This document shows positions 50,809 to 59,573 of a stretch of 64,000 bases of DNA, piece by piece. Where the stretch lies: the NCBI RefSeq assembly GCF_000293805.1, contig NZ_AMBZ01000009.1, forward strand, positions 1 to 64,000, read 5' to 3'. A program made the position numbers and the translations under genes. The first letter of the stretch is position 1. Every line of letters begins with the position of its first letter. This DNA is from Paenibacillus alvei DSM 29 (lineage in GTDB: Bacteria; Bacillota; Bacilli; Paenibacillales; Paenibacillaceae). Below the pieces are notes generated by a model. That model was given only the letters and a program-made list of their open reading frames with translations, was not told the origin of the DNA and searched no databases.

Positions 50809-51810
50809 ATGATGGAAGAGGCTGCACGCAGCGAGAAACATATCGTGAAGAAGGCGATATTCTCAACTGAGATTCGCAAGAAAGTGCAAAAGCTGCAGAA
50901 GAGGAACAATTGGTATAACTTTTTCGCAATTAGTTACGACTGGCTCATTATTGCAGGAGGAATCTATTTGGCCAAAGCTTATCCAAGTTGGTGGATGTAC
51001 TTGATTAGTTTCTGCTTAATTGGCAGTAGGATGAGGGCCTTCGACAACTTAATGCACGAGGCCAGTCATATTTTATTATTTGAGAACCGCAATTTGAATA
51101 AGTGGATGGCTTGCTTTTTTGTAGCATTTCCCGTCTTTACTTCCTACACGACTTACTGCAAATCACATTACATGCATCACAAGCACCTGTGGGATCCAGA
51201 ACATGACCCTGATACGAAGCGCTACGCGTTAATCGGGCTGGATAAGCCCCAGGACAGTATCAAACAATTTCTGTTTCGTCACATCCTCAAGCCCTTAACC
51301 TTAACACATGTTCCCAAGTATATTTACGGAACGATTCGTGTAAACATCCTATCCAAGGAAGAACCATGGTCAGAAAAGCTTGCCAAATCAATTTATTGGC
51401 TTACAATAATAGCAAGTAGTATTTACTTCGGCTTTTGGAAAGAACTCTTATTATTCTGGTTTGTGCCATTGCTAACGACCTTCCAGATCTTTCGATATTG
51501 GGCTGAGATGGCAGAGCATTCCGGTCTGAAAACAGACAATGAACTGTACGCAAGCCGCAACACGTTCGGCAATCCAATTGAACGTTTTTTGATTCACCCA
51601 CACCACGACAATTTCCACCTTGTTCATCACCTGTTTCCGGCAGTACCGCATTACAACTTGAAGAAAGCACATCTGCTGCTAATGGAGGACGAGGAATATA
51701 GGAATGCACATCACTGCACTGGATTTTTTAAATCATTTGTTCCCGGTTTTTTTAGCGCCATTGAAGACATCTGTGGAAGGCACTTTGGCCGCAATAAAAG
51801 AATTGAATAG
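50809..51810 (+). CDS. Membrane fatty-acid desaturase family protein
   Basis: A 333-residue protein with the three histidine boxes of membrane di-iron desaturases: NLMHEASHILL (HxxxH), SHYMHHKHLW (HxxHH) and HPHHDNFHLVHHLFP (HxxHH). Hydrophobic segments near 40-75, 105-120 and 200-230 fit a four-TM layout. It should introduce a double bond or hydroxyl into a lipid or carotenoid chain; the substrate is unknown. The start is ATG 50809 or 50812 after AAGGAGG. A LysE gene follows after 30 bases. Confidence 0.88.
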   Translation: MMEEAARSEKHIVKKAIFSTEIRKKVQKLQKRNNWYNFFAISYDWLIIAGGIYLAKAYPSWWMYLISFCLIGSRMRAFDNLMHEASHILLFENRNLNKWMACFFVAFPVFTSYTTYCKSHYMHHKHLWDPEHDPDTKRYALIGLDKPQDSIKQFLFRHILKPLTLTHVPKYIYGTIRVNILSKEEPWSEKLAKSIYWLTIIASSIYFGFWKELLLFWFVPLLTTFQIFRYWAEMAEHSGLKTDNELYASRNTFGNPIERFLIHPHHDNFHLVHHLFPAVPHYNLKKAHLLLMEDEEYRNAHHCTGFFKSFVPGFFSAIEDICGRHFGRNKRIE

Positions 51811-51840
51811 CATCTCAGCAGGACAATAGGAGGAAGGATC

Positions 51841-52464
51841 TTGACTGTTGCATTTTTTCATGGCGTTGCATTAGCTTTCGGACTTATTATTCCACTAGGG
51901 GCGCAAAACGTATTCGTTTTTAATCAAGGCGCATTGCAGAAAAGATTGTCACGAGCATTACCCGTAATCCTAACTGCCGCATTATGTGACACCCTGCTTA
52001 TCTTGCTGGCTGTGTTGGGCGTCTCCCTCGTTGTGTTGCAGCTTGCATGGCTGCAGCTTATTCTCTTTGGTGCTGGGCTAGTGTTTCTAGTCTATATGGG
52101 ATGGTCCGTCTGGAAGAGTGAGCCTCCTAACACGGAGCAAGACGGGAATGTATTAAGTGCGAAGAAGCAGATATTATTTGCTCTATCTGTCTCGTTGCTA
52201 AATCCTCATGCGATCTTAGATACGATAGGCGTCATTGGCACAAGTTCACTTAGTTATACGGGGAATGAAAAGCTTATATTTACTGCTGCATGTGTCGTTG
52301 TATCTTGGTGCTGGTTTTTTGCGCTCGCGATTGCAGGGAAGGTCGTAGGAAAGTTAGATAGCAATGGAAGGTTAATCCGTAATATCAATAAGATTTCAGC
52401 CATTATTATTTGGGCAGTCGCGATATACATACTGAAGCAACTGATTGAACAATTGATGGCATGA
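51841..52464 (+). CDS. LysE/ArgO-family amino-acid exporter
   Basis: A 207-residue six-TM exporter. N-terminus FHGVALAFGLIIPLGAQNVF, FNQGALQKRLSRALPVILTA, then CDTLLILLAVLGVSLVVLQ; the second half has SLLNPHAILDTIGVIG. The PLGAQN motif and LNPHA are those of LysE/ArgO exporters of basic amino acids, distinct from the RhtB branch. TTG 51841 follows AGGAAGG. Probably co-transcribed with the desaturase. Confidence 0.9.
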   Translation: MTVAFFHGVALAFGLIIPLGAQNVFVFNQGALQKRLSRALPVILTAALCDTLLILLAVLGVSLVVLQLAWLQLILFGAGLVFLVYMGWSVWKSEPPNTEQDGNVLSAKKQILFALSVSLLNPHAILDTIGVIGTSSLSYTGNEKLIFTAACVVVSWCWFFALAIAGKVVGKLDSNGRLIRNINKISAIIIWAVAIYILKQLIEQLMA

Positions 52465-52480
52465 GGGGTTACCTGTAGTT

Positions 52481-52536
52481 GTCGTATGACAGTACATAGT
52501 GACATCATTTCAAACCGCGTAAAAGCGGTTTTTTCT
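52481..52536 (+). repeat. Direct repeat copy A with terminator, after lysE
   Basis: GTCGTATGAC...ACATAGTGACATC followed by AACCGC-GTAAAA-GCGGTT and a T tract. The same order recurs at 52971. The hairpin can end lysE transcription. Confidence 0.7.
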
Positions 52537-52681
52537 TTTGTACTAATAGTCAAATGAATAAGACAACTGGTTATGCGACTCCCATCGGTGAATCGATTTA
52601 AAAAAGTTAGGGAACGCTATGTTTTGGAATGATACGCAGGCAAAAGCAGCGTTTCCCATTACAAAATGAGGAGTGAACGAG

Positions 52682-52915
52682 ATGGCTAAACACAACGACC
52701 GTAACCGAAACGATGATTCTAAACAGAACACGGCTGGTATTGGTACTGGAGAGGCTGTAGGAACAGTAAGTGGTGGTGCCGTAGGTGCTGTAGTTGGTTC
52801 CGCTTTGGGACCTGTTGGTACCGTTGTAGGAGGTATCGTAGGCGCATCGTTGGGCAACAAGGCAGGCGATAATGTTGATAATAACAACGGAACTGAACAA
52901 GGTAAACAGGACTAG
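52682..52915 (+). CDS. Small glycine-zipper protein
   Basis: A 77-residue protein. A charged N-terminus (AKHNDRNRNDDSKQNTAG) precedes a GxxxG-rich hydrophobic core (GTVSGGAVGAVVGSALGPVG, TVVGGIVGASLGNKAGD) and a charged tail. This is a glycine-zipper membrane segment as in small stress and membrane proteins; some bacteriocins look alike, but there is no double-glycine leader or transporter. ATG 52682 follows GAGGAG. It lies between two direct repeats and terminators. Confidence 0.75.
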   Translation: MAKHNDRNRNDDSKQNTAGIGTGEAVGTVSGGAVGAVVGSALGPVGTVVGGIVGASLGNKAGDNVDNNNGTEQGKQD

Positions 52916-52935
52916 CTCCATATTTTAGTGAGGAA

Positions 52936-52970
52936 AATCAGGGCGCCGAGGAAACTCAGCACCCTGATTT
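52936..52970 (+). terminator. Terminator after the glycine-zipper gene
   Basis: AAATCAGGG and CCCTGATTT pair, with further GC/GAG pairing inside around GAAA. Confidence 0.75.
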
Positions 52971-53030
52971 GTCGGATGACCATAACATAGTGACATCTCA
53001 AAATCGTGTAAAAGCGGTTTATTTTTCTTT
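52971..53030 (+). repeat. Direct repeat copy B
   Basis: GTCGGATGAC...ACATAGTGACATC, then CGTGTAAAAGCGGTTT and a T-rich end. It matches copy A at 52481 with a few changes, 490 bases downstream; here the hairpin is partly lost (CGTG for CGCG). Confidence 0.7.
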
Positions 53031-53037
53031 ATGTCAT

Positions 53038-53071
53038 AAGCTCCTGTGGGTATATACCTTCAGGAGCTTTT
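53038..53071 (+). terminator. Additional terminator
   Basis: AAGCTCCTG and CAGGAGCTTTT pair around a 14-base loop with a T tract. It is the third terminator in the 550 bases after lysE. Confidence 0.75.
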
Positions 53072-53412
53072 ACCTTTTCAGTATGGAAACATTAAATTTC
53101 AAGACTTCAACATGGTTTCTACACAATATGGGTTTAAAATGCAGATAGAAAAGCAGATAGGAGGGGAAATGTCCACTGATGATGATTGTAATGCTGGTTA
53201 GTATAGGCAGAGTTCATGAACACAGACATTGCAACAGAGCAGTCTTCAAATGACGAGCAATGGACAAAATAAAGATGGAAATTTATTTTTTGAAAGATAA
53301 GGAGAAAAATATCAAACAAAGGCGATTTTTGCAAGAGAGTGCGCTCTTATCTTGAAATGAAAAGTTTATAACGTTAACATTTGAATTAGGATTGAAGAAG
53401 CGGGTGAGCAAT
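53072..53412. other. Promoter region of the third OmpR-type system
   Basis: AT-rich, no gene seen. It ends with TTATAACGTTAA at 53366, the same 12-mer as at 28050, then GGGTGAG before the response regulator. Confidence 0.35.
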
Positions 53413-54120
53413 ATGTCAAAAATTCGGGTGCTTGTCGTAGATGATGAATGGAATATGCGTAATTTGCTGCGCATTTATCTCTTAAAGGAAGGCTTTGAAG
53501 TTAAGGAAGCCTCATCTGGTTACGAGGCGTTGTCCATCATGAAGCAGAGTAAATTTGATCTTGTCATTTTGGATGTCATGATGCCAGGAATGGAAGGTTG
53601 GCAGGTTTGTAAAGCAATACGTGAGACCGAAACAATACCTATCCTCATGCTCACGGCTCGCTCTGATACAAAGGATAAAGTTCATGGACTCGGGATTGGA
53701 GCTGATGATTACGTAACAAAGCCTTTTGAACCCGAAGAGTTAGTGGCGCGTGTTTTTTCCTTGTTAAGGCGTTCTATGATCAACCAATCGCAGAAGATTC
53801 AGCATACAATTATGGAATTTCATAATCTAAAAATAAACGCAGAAGCTCGCGAAGTTTATATTCATGAAAAAAGGATTGATTTTACGCCCAAAGAGTTTGA
53901 TTTGTTTCTGTATCTAGCGAAAAATACGCAACGGTCTTTTCCACGAGAAGAGTTAGTTGAACGATTATGGGGTTATGAATACACCGGTGACACTCGTGCT
54001 GTTGATACCCATATAAAAAATATCCGAGAAAAACTGCAACACGCAGGTCTTGGCTACAACCCCATTGAAACCGTGTGGGGGGTAGGATACAAATTTACAG
54101 CCCAAGGGGTATCGAGATGA
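53413..54120 (+). CDS. OmpR-family response regulator
   Basis: A 235-residue regulator. Receiver: VLVVDDEWNMRNLLRIYLL, LVILDVMMPGMEGWQVC (phosphoacceptor), ILMLTARSDTKDKVHGLG, DDYVTKPFEPEELVARV. Winged helix: FTPKEFDLFLYLAKNTQRSF, REELVERLWGYEYTGDTRAV, ETVWGVGYKF. ATG 53413 is preferred over the upstream TTG. The stop overlaps the kinase start (ATGA). It resembles the ResD/YycF-like branch, but without close assignment. Confidence 0.92.
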   Translation: MSKIRVLVVDDEWNMRNLLRIYLLKEGFEVKEASSGYEALSIMKQSKFDLVILDVMMPGMEGWQVCKAIRETETIPILMLTARSDTKDKVHGLGIGADDYVTKPFEPEELVARVFSLLRRSMINQSQKIQHTIMEFHNLKINAEAREVYIHEKRIDFTPKEFDLFLYLAKNTQRSFPREELVERLWGYEYTGDTRAVDTHIKNIREKLQHAGLGYNPIETVWGVGYKFTAQGVSR

Positions 54121-55522
54121 GGAAAAATCGAATTGGGGTGAAACTTGGTTTAATCATCATTTCAGTATTCTTTATCGTCATCTCTTTTTTGGGCGTAAGT
54201 ATCTATCAGATGTTCTCTAACTTTTATCATTCGGAAATGAGAACGGAGGTTGCAGAGATGACCTCTCATTTCATCTCGATGGCAGAAACAACGAAGTCTC
54301 CCTCAGAGGAAATGATCATGACCTTCGCAGATTTTTCAAATGTGAGTATGTTTTATATCAATTCTAAAGGCGAAATAACTCTTCATACAGGTGAACACAG
54401 TGCTTCAGACCGATCGTTTATCCATCCAGAAGATATTAAGAAGATCTTCTCTGGAAATTCCATTAACTTAGAACACCAAGATCCATTAGGCAATCATTAT
54501 GTCGTGATTGGACAACCGATCTATCACGATAATCAAGTATCTTCAGCAATTTATGTAATGGCCTCCACCCTAAGTATGGATAAGTCTCTTGCTGCTGTGC
54601 AAAATCTGCTGCTCCTTTCAGGAGTAGGAGCCTTTTTACTTGCCATCGGTATAACTTGGGTAATGGCTCAACTCTTTTCCCGACCGCTCATTCTTATGCA
54701 ACAAGCGACAAAGAGAATTGCCGTTGGAGAGTTAGAAACACGATTAGAGATTCAACAAAAAGATGAAATTGGTGATCTAGCGGAGGCGATCAATAATTTA
54801 GCAAACGACTTACAGCGATATCGAGATACGCGGCAAGAATTTTTCGCCAACATTTCTCACGAACTCCGAACTCCGATCACGCACCTTAAAGGATATGCCA
54901 ATGTGGTAAAAAACCATTTGTATCAGACAGAAGAAGAGAAGGACCGTTATCTAGACATCATTTATCAAGAAGGTGTTCGCCTCCAGCATCTGGTCGACGA
55001 TCTGTTTGAACTTTCGAAGATGGAAGAAGGTAAGGTCAATCTTGTCATCGAGTGGGTCGATATAAATGACATGATAAATCAGGTCGTAAATAGAGTAACT
55101 TTAAAAGCAAAGGAAAAGGACTAGCACTGGTTGTTCATCTTACGGATTCAATTCCGCTAATCCGCGGGGATGGAATGCGAATGGAACAGATCATGATCAA
55201 TCTATTGGAAAATGCGATACGTTATACGGAACAGGGTACGATTCGAATCCATACGAGTTACACGCATGATACGGTTTCTGTTTCCATAAAGGATTCAGGC
55301 ATTGGTATTCCAGAGGAGGAGCTTCCGTACATTTTTGAACGTTTCTATCGAGCAGAGAAGTCCAGATCACGGCAAACTGGCGGTACAGGGCTCGGACTAT
55401 CCATTGTGAAGAAATTAGTGGAGCTGCAGGGTGGGAACATTCAGGTTACCAGTAAGAAGGGGATTGGTACTTGTTTTACGGTTCAATTTGCTCTACCGAC
55501 GATACAGGAGGGGTCGATATGA
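54117..55522 (+). CDS. Sensor histidine kinase, frameshifted in the dimerisation/ATPase linker
   Basis: ATG 54117 begins RKNRIGVKLGLIIISVFFI (TM1); TM2 is near 165 (LLLLSGVGAFLLAIGITWVM); HAMP and H box FFANISHELRTPITHLKG follow. After KAKEK the frame hits TAG at 55122. One more A in the A4 run at 55114-55117 gives KEKGLALVVHLTDS and leads into the N box QIMINLLENAIRYTEQG, G1 IKDSGIGIPEE and TGGTGLGLSIVKKL, 468 residues in all. Without it the kinase lacks its ATPase domain. Stop overlaps the next gene. Confidence 0.9.
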
Positions 55523-55734
55523 AAAAAGTCGACTGGTTGATTGCCGCATTCTTTGTGACGATTGGACTGGTGTGTTTAACCGTGTCGGCTATGTATTATC
55601 AAGGAGATACTTTCATAAGTAGAATGGATTATTTCAAACTGAAGACATGCCTAGGGATCGTTGTCTTAGGTTTTCTCATTTATCTCATTTGCCGAATACT
55701 TCGATTAAAAAAGCATAAGCGAAATAGAAAGTGA
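55519..55734 (+). CDS. Small two-TM membrane protein
   Basis: A 71-residue protein with two hydrophobic helices (WLIAAFFVTIGLVCLTVSAM and CLGIVVLGFLIYLICRIL) and a basic tail (KKHKRNRK). ATG 55519 follows AGGAGGGG and overlaps the kinase stop, so it is translated with the kinase. It may tune the kinase in the membrane (inference). No family recognised. Confidence 0.75.
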   Translation: MKKVDWLIAAFFVTIGLVCLTVSAMYYQGDTFISRMDYFKLKTCLGIVVLGFLIYLICRILRLKKHKRNRK

Positions 55735-55759
55735 CTTCAATGAGGAGTCACTTTTTTTT
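55730..55759 (+). terminator. Terminator after the small membrane protein
   Basis: AGTGACT and AGTCACT pair around nine bases and run into T8; the stem contains the stop codon. Confidence 0.85.
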
Positions 55760-55870
55760 GGATCTACGCCAATCTACACAATTTCAACATATTTGAAGAT
55801 TATGATGAAAGTAATTCATCAGACAATTTACTTTTGGATAAGTGATTGACGCTTGAAAGGAGGTGACAAC

Positions 55871-56128
55871 ATGAAAAACAAGTTCATAGCGATAGTTGGT
55901 GCAACTGTTCTGACTCTTGGAATCGGATCTGCTGTTTATGCGGCAGATGTGAATCCAGGTACCTTTAAAGACATGCTTCCTTTCATGAAAGAAATGCATC
56001 CAAATTTAAATGATTCAGAATTGGAGCAAATGTACAACAATTGTCATCAAAGAGGGGGAAATTCTAACTCTCAGGGAATGATGCAAAATAACTCAATGAT
56101 GCAAGGAAAAGGCGCAGGATCGATTTAA
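55871..56128 (+). CDS. Small secreted Met/Asn/His-containing protein
   Basis: An 85-residue protein. ATG 55871 follows AAAGGAGG. Signal peptide FIAIVGATVLTLGIGSAVYA with AxA cleavage; the mature part reads TFKDMLPFMKEMHPNLNDSE, LEQMYNNCHQRGG and a tail rich in M, N and G (SQGMMQNNSMMQGKG). One Cys-His pair and many Met suggest metal (possibly copper) contact, but this is inference. Similar small proteins occur in Bacillales next to metal-related genes. Follows the third two-component system. Confidence 0.72.
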   Translation: MKNKFIAIVGATVLTLGIGSAVYAADVNPGTFKDMLPFMKEMHPNLNDSELEQMYNNCHQRGGNSNSQGMMQNNSMMQGKGAGSI

Positions 56129-56170
56129 TGTACGATTAATCGCAAAAAACATCTAATTGATAGAAATGTG

Positions 56171-56198
56171 ACCCGTATAATATGAAAATTATACGGGT
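56171..56198 (+). terminator. Inverted repeat after the small secreted protein
   Basis: ACCCGTATAAT and ATTATACGGGT are exact 11-base complements with a six-base loop; the T tract is weak (CATTCGCGTTTT). Confidence 0.6.
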
Positions 56199-56465
56199 CA
56201 TTCGCGTTTTCATAAGTTCATGCGTTCAGTTGGCCGACAATTATTTAAACGGAGTTTCGCCCAATGTGCCTTATGCGTCGCCGTATTATGGAGATTTAAT
56301 ATTAATTAAATGCAAGAAAGACAGATCTGCAAACCGTCCCGCAGTAGTGAAGAAAGTCGCGATCCGGTGACGGTTTTTCTCCATCTTAAAGTTGCACTTG
56401 CTGTCGTAATCTATTCTCCTTATTATGGAACATAAGAACTGCCCCTTGCAAGGAGTGCTCAAGTC

Positions 56466-57122
56466 ATGTCACAAAAAATTTTGATTGTCGAAGACGATAT
56501 TCATATCTCGAAAATTATTAAAATGAACCTCAATTTAGTAAACTATGAGACAACCGAGGCTTACGACGGCTTGGAAGCACTGGAGGCGCTGAAGCGGGCG
56601 CCGTTCGACCTCATCCTGTTGGATGTGATGATCCCGCATATGGACGGATTCGAATTGATGGAGAACATTCGTCCCTACCGCATTCCGGTCATTTTTCTGA
56701 CGGCGAAAAATTCGGTATACGACAAGGTTAATGGGTTGAAGCTCGGAGCGGACGATTACATAGTCAAGCCCTTCGAAGCGATTGAACTGCTAGCCCGGAT
56801 CGAAGCCGTGTTACGTAGATACGGCAAAGAAGAGCGGCTGATGGCGTTTCAAACGATTCAAGTGGACTTGGACAAAAGGGAAGTCCTCAAACAGGGGATA
56901 CCCGTCGAGCTAACGCCGAAAGAATACGACTTGCTCGTCGTTCTGCTGAAAAACAAAAATATTGCCCTCTCCAGAGAACAGTTCATCGAAAAAGTATGGG
57001 GATACGACTATTATGGGGAGACGAGAACGGTCGATATGCATATCAAATCGCTTCGCAAGAAATTGGATCTCCAGGATCATATCAAGACGATTTACAAAAT
57101 GGGCTACCGGCTGGAGGACTAG
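56466..57122 (+). CDS. OmpR-family response regulator
   Basis: A 218-residue regulator. Receiver: ILIVEDDIHISKIIKMNL, LILLDVMIPHMDGFELM, VIFLTAKNSVYDKVNGLK, DDYIVKPFEAIELLARI. Winged helix: LTPKEYDLLVVLLKNKNIAL, REQFIEKVWGYDYYGETRTV, KTIYKMGYRLED. ATG 56466 follows AAGGAG. It is the first of a run of genes leading to the sugar transporter; the kinase ATG starts three bases after its stop. Confidence 0.92.
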   Translation: MSQKILIVEDDIHISKIIKMNLNLVNYETTEAYDGLEALEALKRAPFDLILLDVMIPHMDGFELMENIRPYRIPVIFLTAKNSVYDKVNGLKLGADDYIVKPFEAIELLARIEAVLRRYGKEERLMAFQTIQVDLDKREVLKQGIPVELTPKEYDLLVVLLKNKNIALSREQFIEKVWGYDYYGETRTVDMHIKSLRKKLDLQDHIKTIYKMGYRLED

Positions 57123-57125
57123 GTG

Positions 57126-58565
57126 ATGAAGTTTTGGCAGAAAATTTATGTCTTCACGATCCTCTTATTTCTAATCATCTTTCATGCAGCTTCCATCACG
57201 GTCATTGAGCGGAGCCATAACAAAATGCTCGGACAAGAAATCAACAATGCGATGAGTCAAAATATGAGTATCCATTCGAGCGTTGAAGCGATTGTACCGA
57301 TTTTGCGCATCTATGACTCTATTGATTACGAGAAAACGGTACTAACGAGAATTGCCAATGAATTTATACATAAAAACAGCGATAAACGGGTGTACCTGGA
57401 TATCAGGGACGAAACGAACCGGTCGGTGTTCAGCAATATGGATTTTCCGCTGCCTGCCGAGCGCAACGAGCTGGACAAGCTGGAGGATAATGAAATCCGC
57501 TATATTTTGCGGGACATTGACGAGCGCACGATTCTCTTCACTTCGAACCTGGCGAATATCAATCATAAACCTTATGTGTTTACTTACATGGTAGATGTAA
57601 CTCCTGTATATCAAGATCGGGTGGATCAGTATCATTTTTTCTTTAAGGTGGATTTGGCGGCCTGCTTCCTGTTTATGTTGATTATGTTCTTCGTGAGCAG
57701 AGGATTGACACGATCCATAGACCGGCTGAATAAGACGGCGCAGGTCATCGCTCAAGGTGGATTTTCGGAAAGGGTTCATATGAAGTCCAAAGACGAAATC
57801 GGCGTATTAGCCAATAACTTTAATGAAATGGCTGCAGTCGTGGAGGATAAAATTTCGGATCTTGAACGGCTCAATCAACAAAAGCAAAGGTTCATCGATA
57901 ATTTTACTCATGAGTTAAAAACGCCGTTAACCTCCATTATCGGCTATGCCAATTTTATGAGGACGACGAAATACAACGAGGAGCTGTTCCTTGACGGCTT
58001 AAACGTCATTTATTCGGAAGGAAAACGATTGGAATCGTTATCGCTGAAGCTTATGGACTTGATTATGCTTCAAGAGGATCGCTTCGAAATGGAGGCGCAT
58101 GAGTTCGGAGCCATTGTTGCAGAAATTCGGCCGGCGCTGGAGATCATGGCCAAGGAGAAGCGGGTTCATATCGACACGGATTGCGAGGAAGGGAGCTTGC
58201 TTGTCGATCCAGATCTGATTAAGGTACTGATCTTCAATCTCGTAGACAATGCGATTAAAGCTTCGGCAGAAAACCAGACCGTTGAGCTGCGTACTTTCTG
58301 GCGCGGCAGCCATTATATTGTTCAGATCGTCGATCAAGGCATCGGGATTGCCGAAGAGCATCGGGATAAAATCTTCGAGCCGTTCTACATGGCGGATAAA
58401 GCAAGAACGAGAAGCAATAACGGGGCGGGCCTTGGCCTCTCGATTTGTCAAAGTGTCGCCAGATTGCACCATGCTGACATTCATATTGCAGACAATGAGG
58501 TTCAGGGGACAATCGTTGAAGTTGCCTTTGCTTCGATCCAGTCGAAAGGCGGGGAACATTCGTGA
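57126..58565 (+). CDS. Sensor histidine kinase
   Basis: A 479-residue kinase. TM1 near 8-28 (VFTILLFLIIFHAASITVI), a sensor domain of about 150 residues, TM2 near 180 (ACFLFMLIMFFVSRGL), HAMP (IDRLNKTAQVIAQGGFSERV), H box FIDNFTHELKTPLTSIIG, N box VLIFNLVDNAIKASAEN, G1 IVDQGIGIAEE, G2 SNNGAGLGLSICQSV. I prefer ATG 57126 (GGAGG eight bases before) over GTG 57123. The stop overlaps the next start (GTGA). Confidence 0.92.
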   Translation: MKFWQKIYVFTILLFLIIFHAASITVIERSHNKMLGQEINNAMSQNMSIHSSVEAIVPILRIYDSIDYEKTVLTRIANEFIHKNSDKRVYLDIRDETNRSVFSNMDFPLPAERNELDKLEDNEIRYILRDIDERTILFTSNLANINHKPYVFTYMVDVTPVYQDRVDQYHFFFKVDLAACFLFMLIMFFVSRGLTRSIDRLNKTAQVIAQGGFSERVHMKSKDEIGVLANNFNEMAAVVEDKISDLERLNQQKQRFIDNFTHELKTPLTSIIGYANFMRTTKYNEELFLDGLNVIYSEGKRLESLSLKLMDLIMLQEDRFEMEAHEFGAIVAEIRPALEIMAKEKRVHIDTDCEEGSLLVDPDLIKVLIFNLVDNAIKASAENQTVELRTFWRGSHYIVQIVDQGIGIAEEHRDKIFEPFYMADKARTRSNNGAGLGLSICQSVARLHHADIHIADNEVQGTIVEVAFASIQSKGGEHS

Positions 58566-59341
58566 AAAAATGGATTGTCGCATTTATGTGCATGGCATTC
58601 CTCGTCCTGTTGACCGGTTGTGAAGACTGGTTTAACGCGATCCCCAAGGATAAAGTGATGGTCAAACAAATCATAGAAGAGAACCCGGGCAACGAACCGG
58701 AATATGAAGGCTTGCTTTCACAAGAAACGGCGAAGACGCTTAGTCTAAAGGCGATCAATAAATTTTACGAAATGAATGTGGCAATGGATGAGCTTCAATT
58801 CGAATCAATGTACGTAGACCAGAACAAGCTTAACGATCTGCTGAACAGCCCGCGGCCGCAAGACGAACCTGTAGTTTACTACGGCGACAAAGTCTTGCCC
58901 GATCAAATTTACTATAGAGACAAAGCCTTGCTCGATCAAATCCCGAGAGGTCTATATTATGTAACCCTGACGCAATCTGAGAAGCCCAATGAGGTTTATG
59001 ATGTGGTGCTGAATGCAAAAGACGGCGATGTTCTCAAAATGTCAAGAAAAGGCCGCCAACAGAGCGCCTCTCAGAGGATTACGGAAAATAAAGTCTTCGA
59101 TATTGGGGATCGATCCATTATTGCGAATCGATTCATTGAGGAAAAAGGAAGTTACCTGCTGTCTGAATTGACGTTGAATCAAGATATGACGCGGTGGGAC
59201 ATGAATGATGCGGTGGAAATATTCTACACGAGCAAGGACAACCAAACGATCAAATACAGTGTTACGGTAAGCTTGCGAAATGAGGTCAGTGGTTTCAGTA
59301 AAGATATTATGGCGCTGCTGAGCTATATTCGAGTTAAATAG
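58562..59341 (+). CDS. Lipoprotein of unknown family, coupled to the kinase
   Basis: A 259-residue lipoprotein (VAFMCMAFLVLLTGCEDW). GTG 58562 overlaps the kinase stop. Residues 106-127 hold a tandem duplication (YYGDKVLPDQI then YYRDKALLDQI). The rest is mixed alpha/beta with YVTLTQSEKPNEVYDVVLNA and a beta-rich end. No family recognised. Being translated with the kinase suggests an accessory sensor on the outer face (inference). Confidence 0.78.
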   Translation: MKKWIVAFMCMAFLVLLTGCEDWFNAIPKDKVMVKQIIEENPGNEPEYEGLLSQETAKTLSLKAINKFYEMNVAMDELQFESMYVDQNKLNDLLNSPRPQDEPVVYYGDKVLPDQIYYRDKALLDQIPRGLYYVTLTQSEKPNEVYDVVLNAKDGDVLKMSRKGRQQSASQRITENKVFDIGDRSIIANRFIEEKGSYLLSELTLNQDMTRWDMNDAVEIFYTSKDNQTIKYSVTVSLRNEVSGFSKDIMALLSYIRVK

Positions 59342-59359
59342 CCAGACTCATAGTCTCCA

Positions 59360-59389
59360 AGTCGATTGCCTATAGCGATCGGCTTTTTT
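59360..59389 (+). terminator. Terminator after the lipoprotein
   Basis: AGTCGATTG and CGATCGGCT pair (two G-T) around CCTATAG, followed by T6. Confidence 0.8.
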
Positions 59390-59573
59390 ATTGTTAATTT
59401 TGGAGCTCCCCGCAAAGTATCTGAAATTACTCTGAAGCCAAAGCTTCACTTAGTGGGGATTGAATTTACAACTTCTATACAAGTCCATCTAACTTCTCAT
59501 ATATCGGCTCATTATACTGACGGAGAACCGCAAGTGCGGTGAATACTATACTGTAATCGAGAGGAAGTGCCTA

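Noticed and set aside
52682-52915. Class II bacteriocin for the glycine-zipper protein
   Set aside because: No double-glycine leader, no transporter or immunity gene; GxxxG repeats alone are not enough.
56182-56370. 62-residue frame with NGVSPNVPYASPYYGDLILI
   Set aside because: It starts within an inverted repeat and lacks a ribosome site; the middle reads like protein and could be a remnant, but I cannot assign it.
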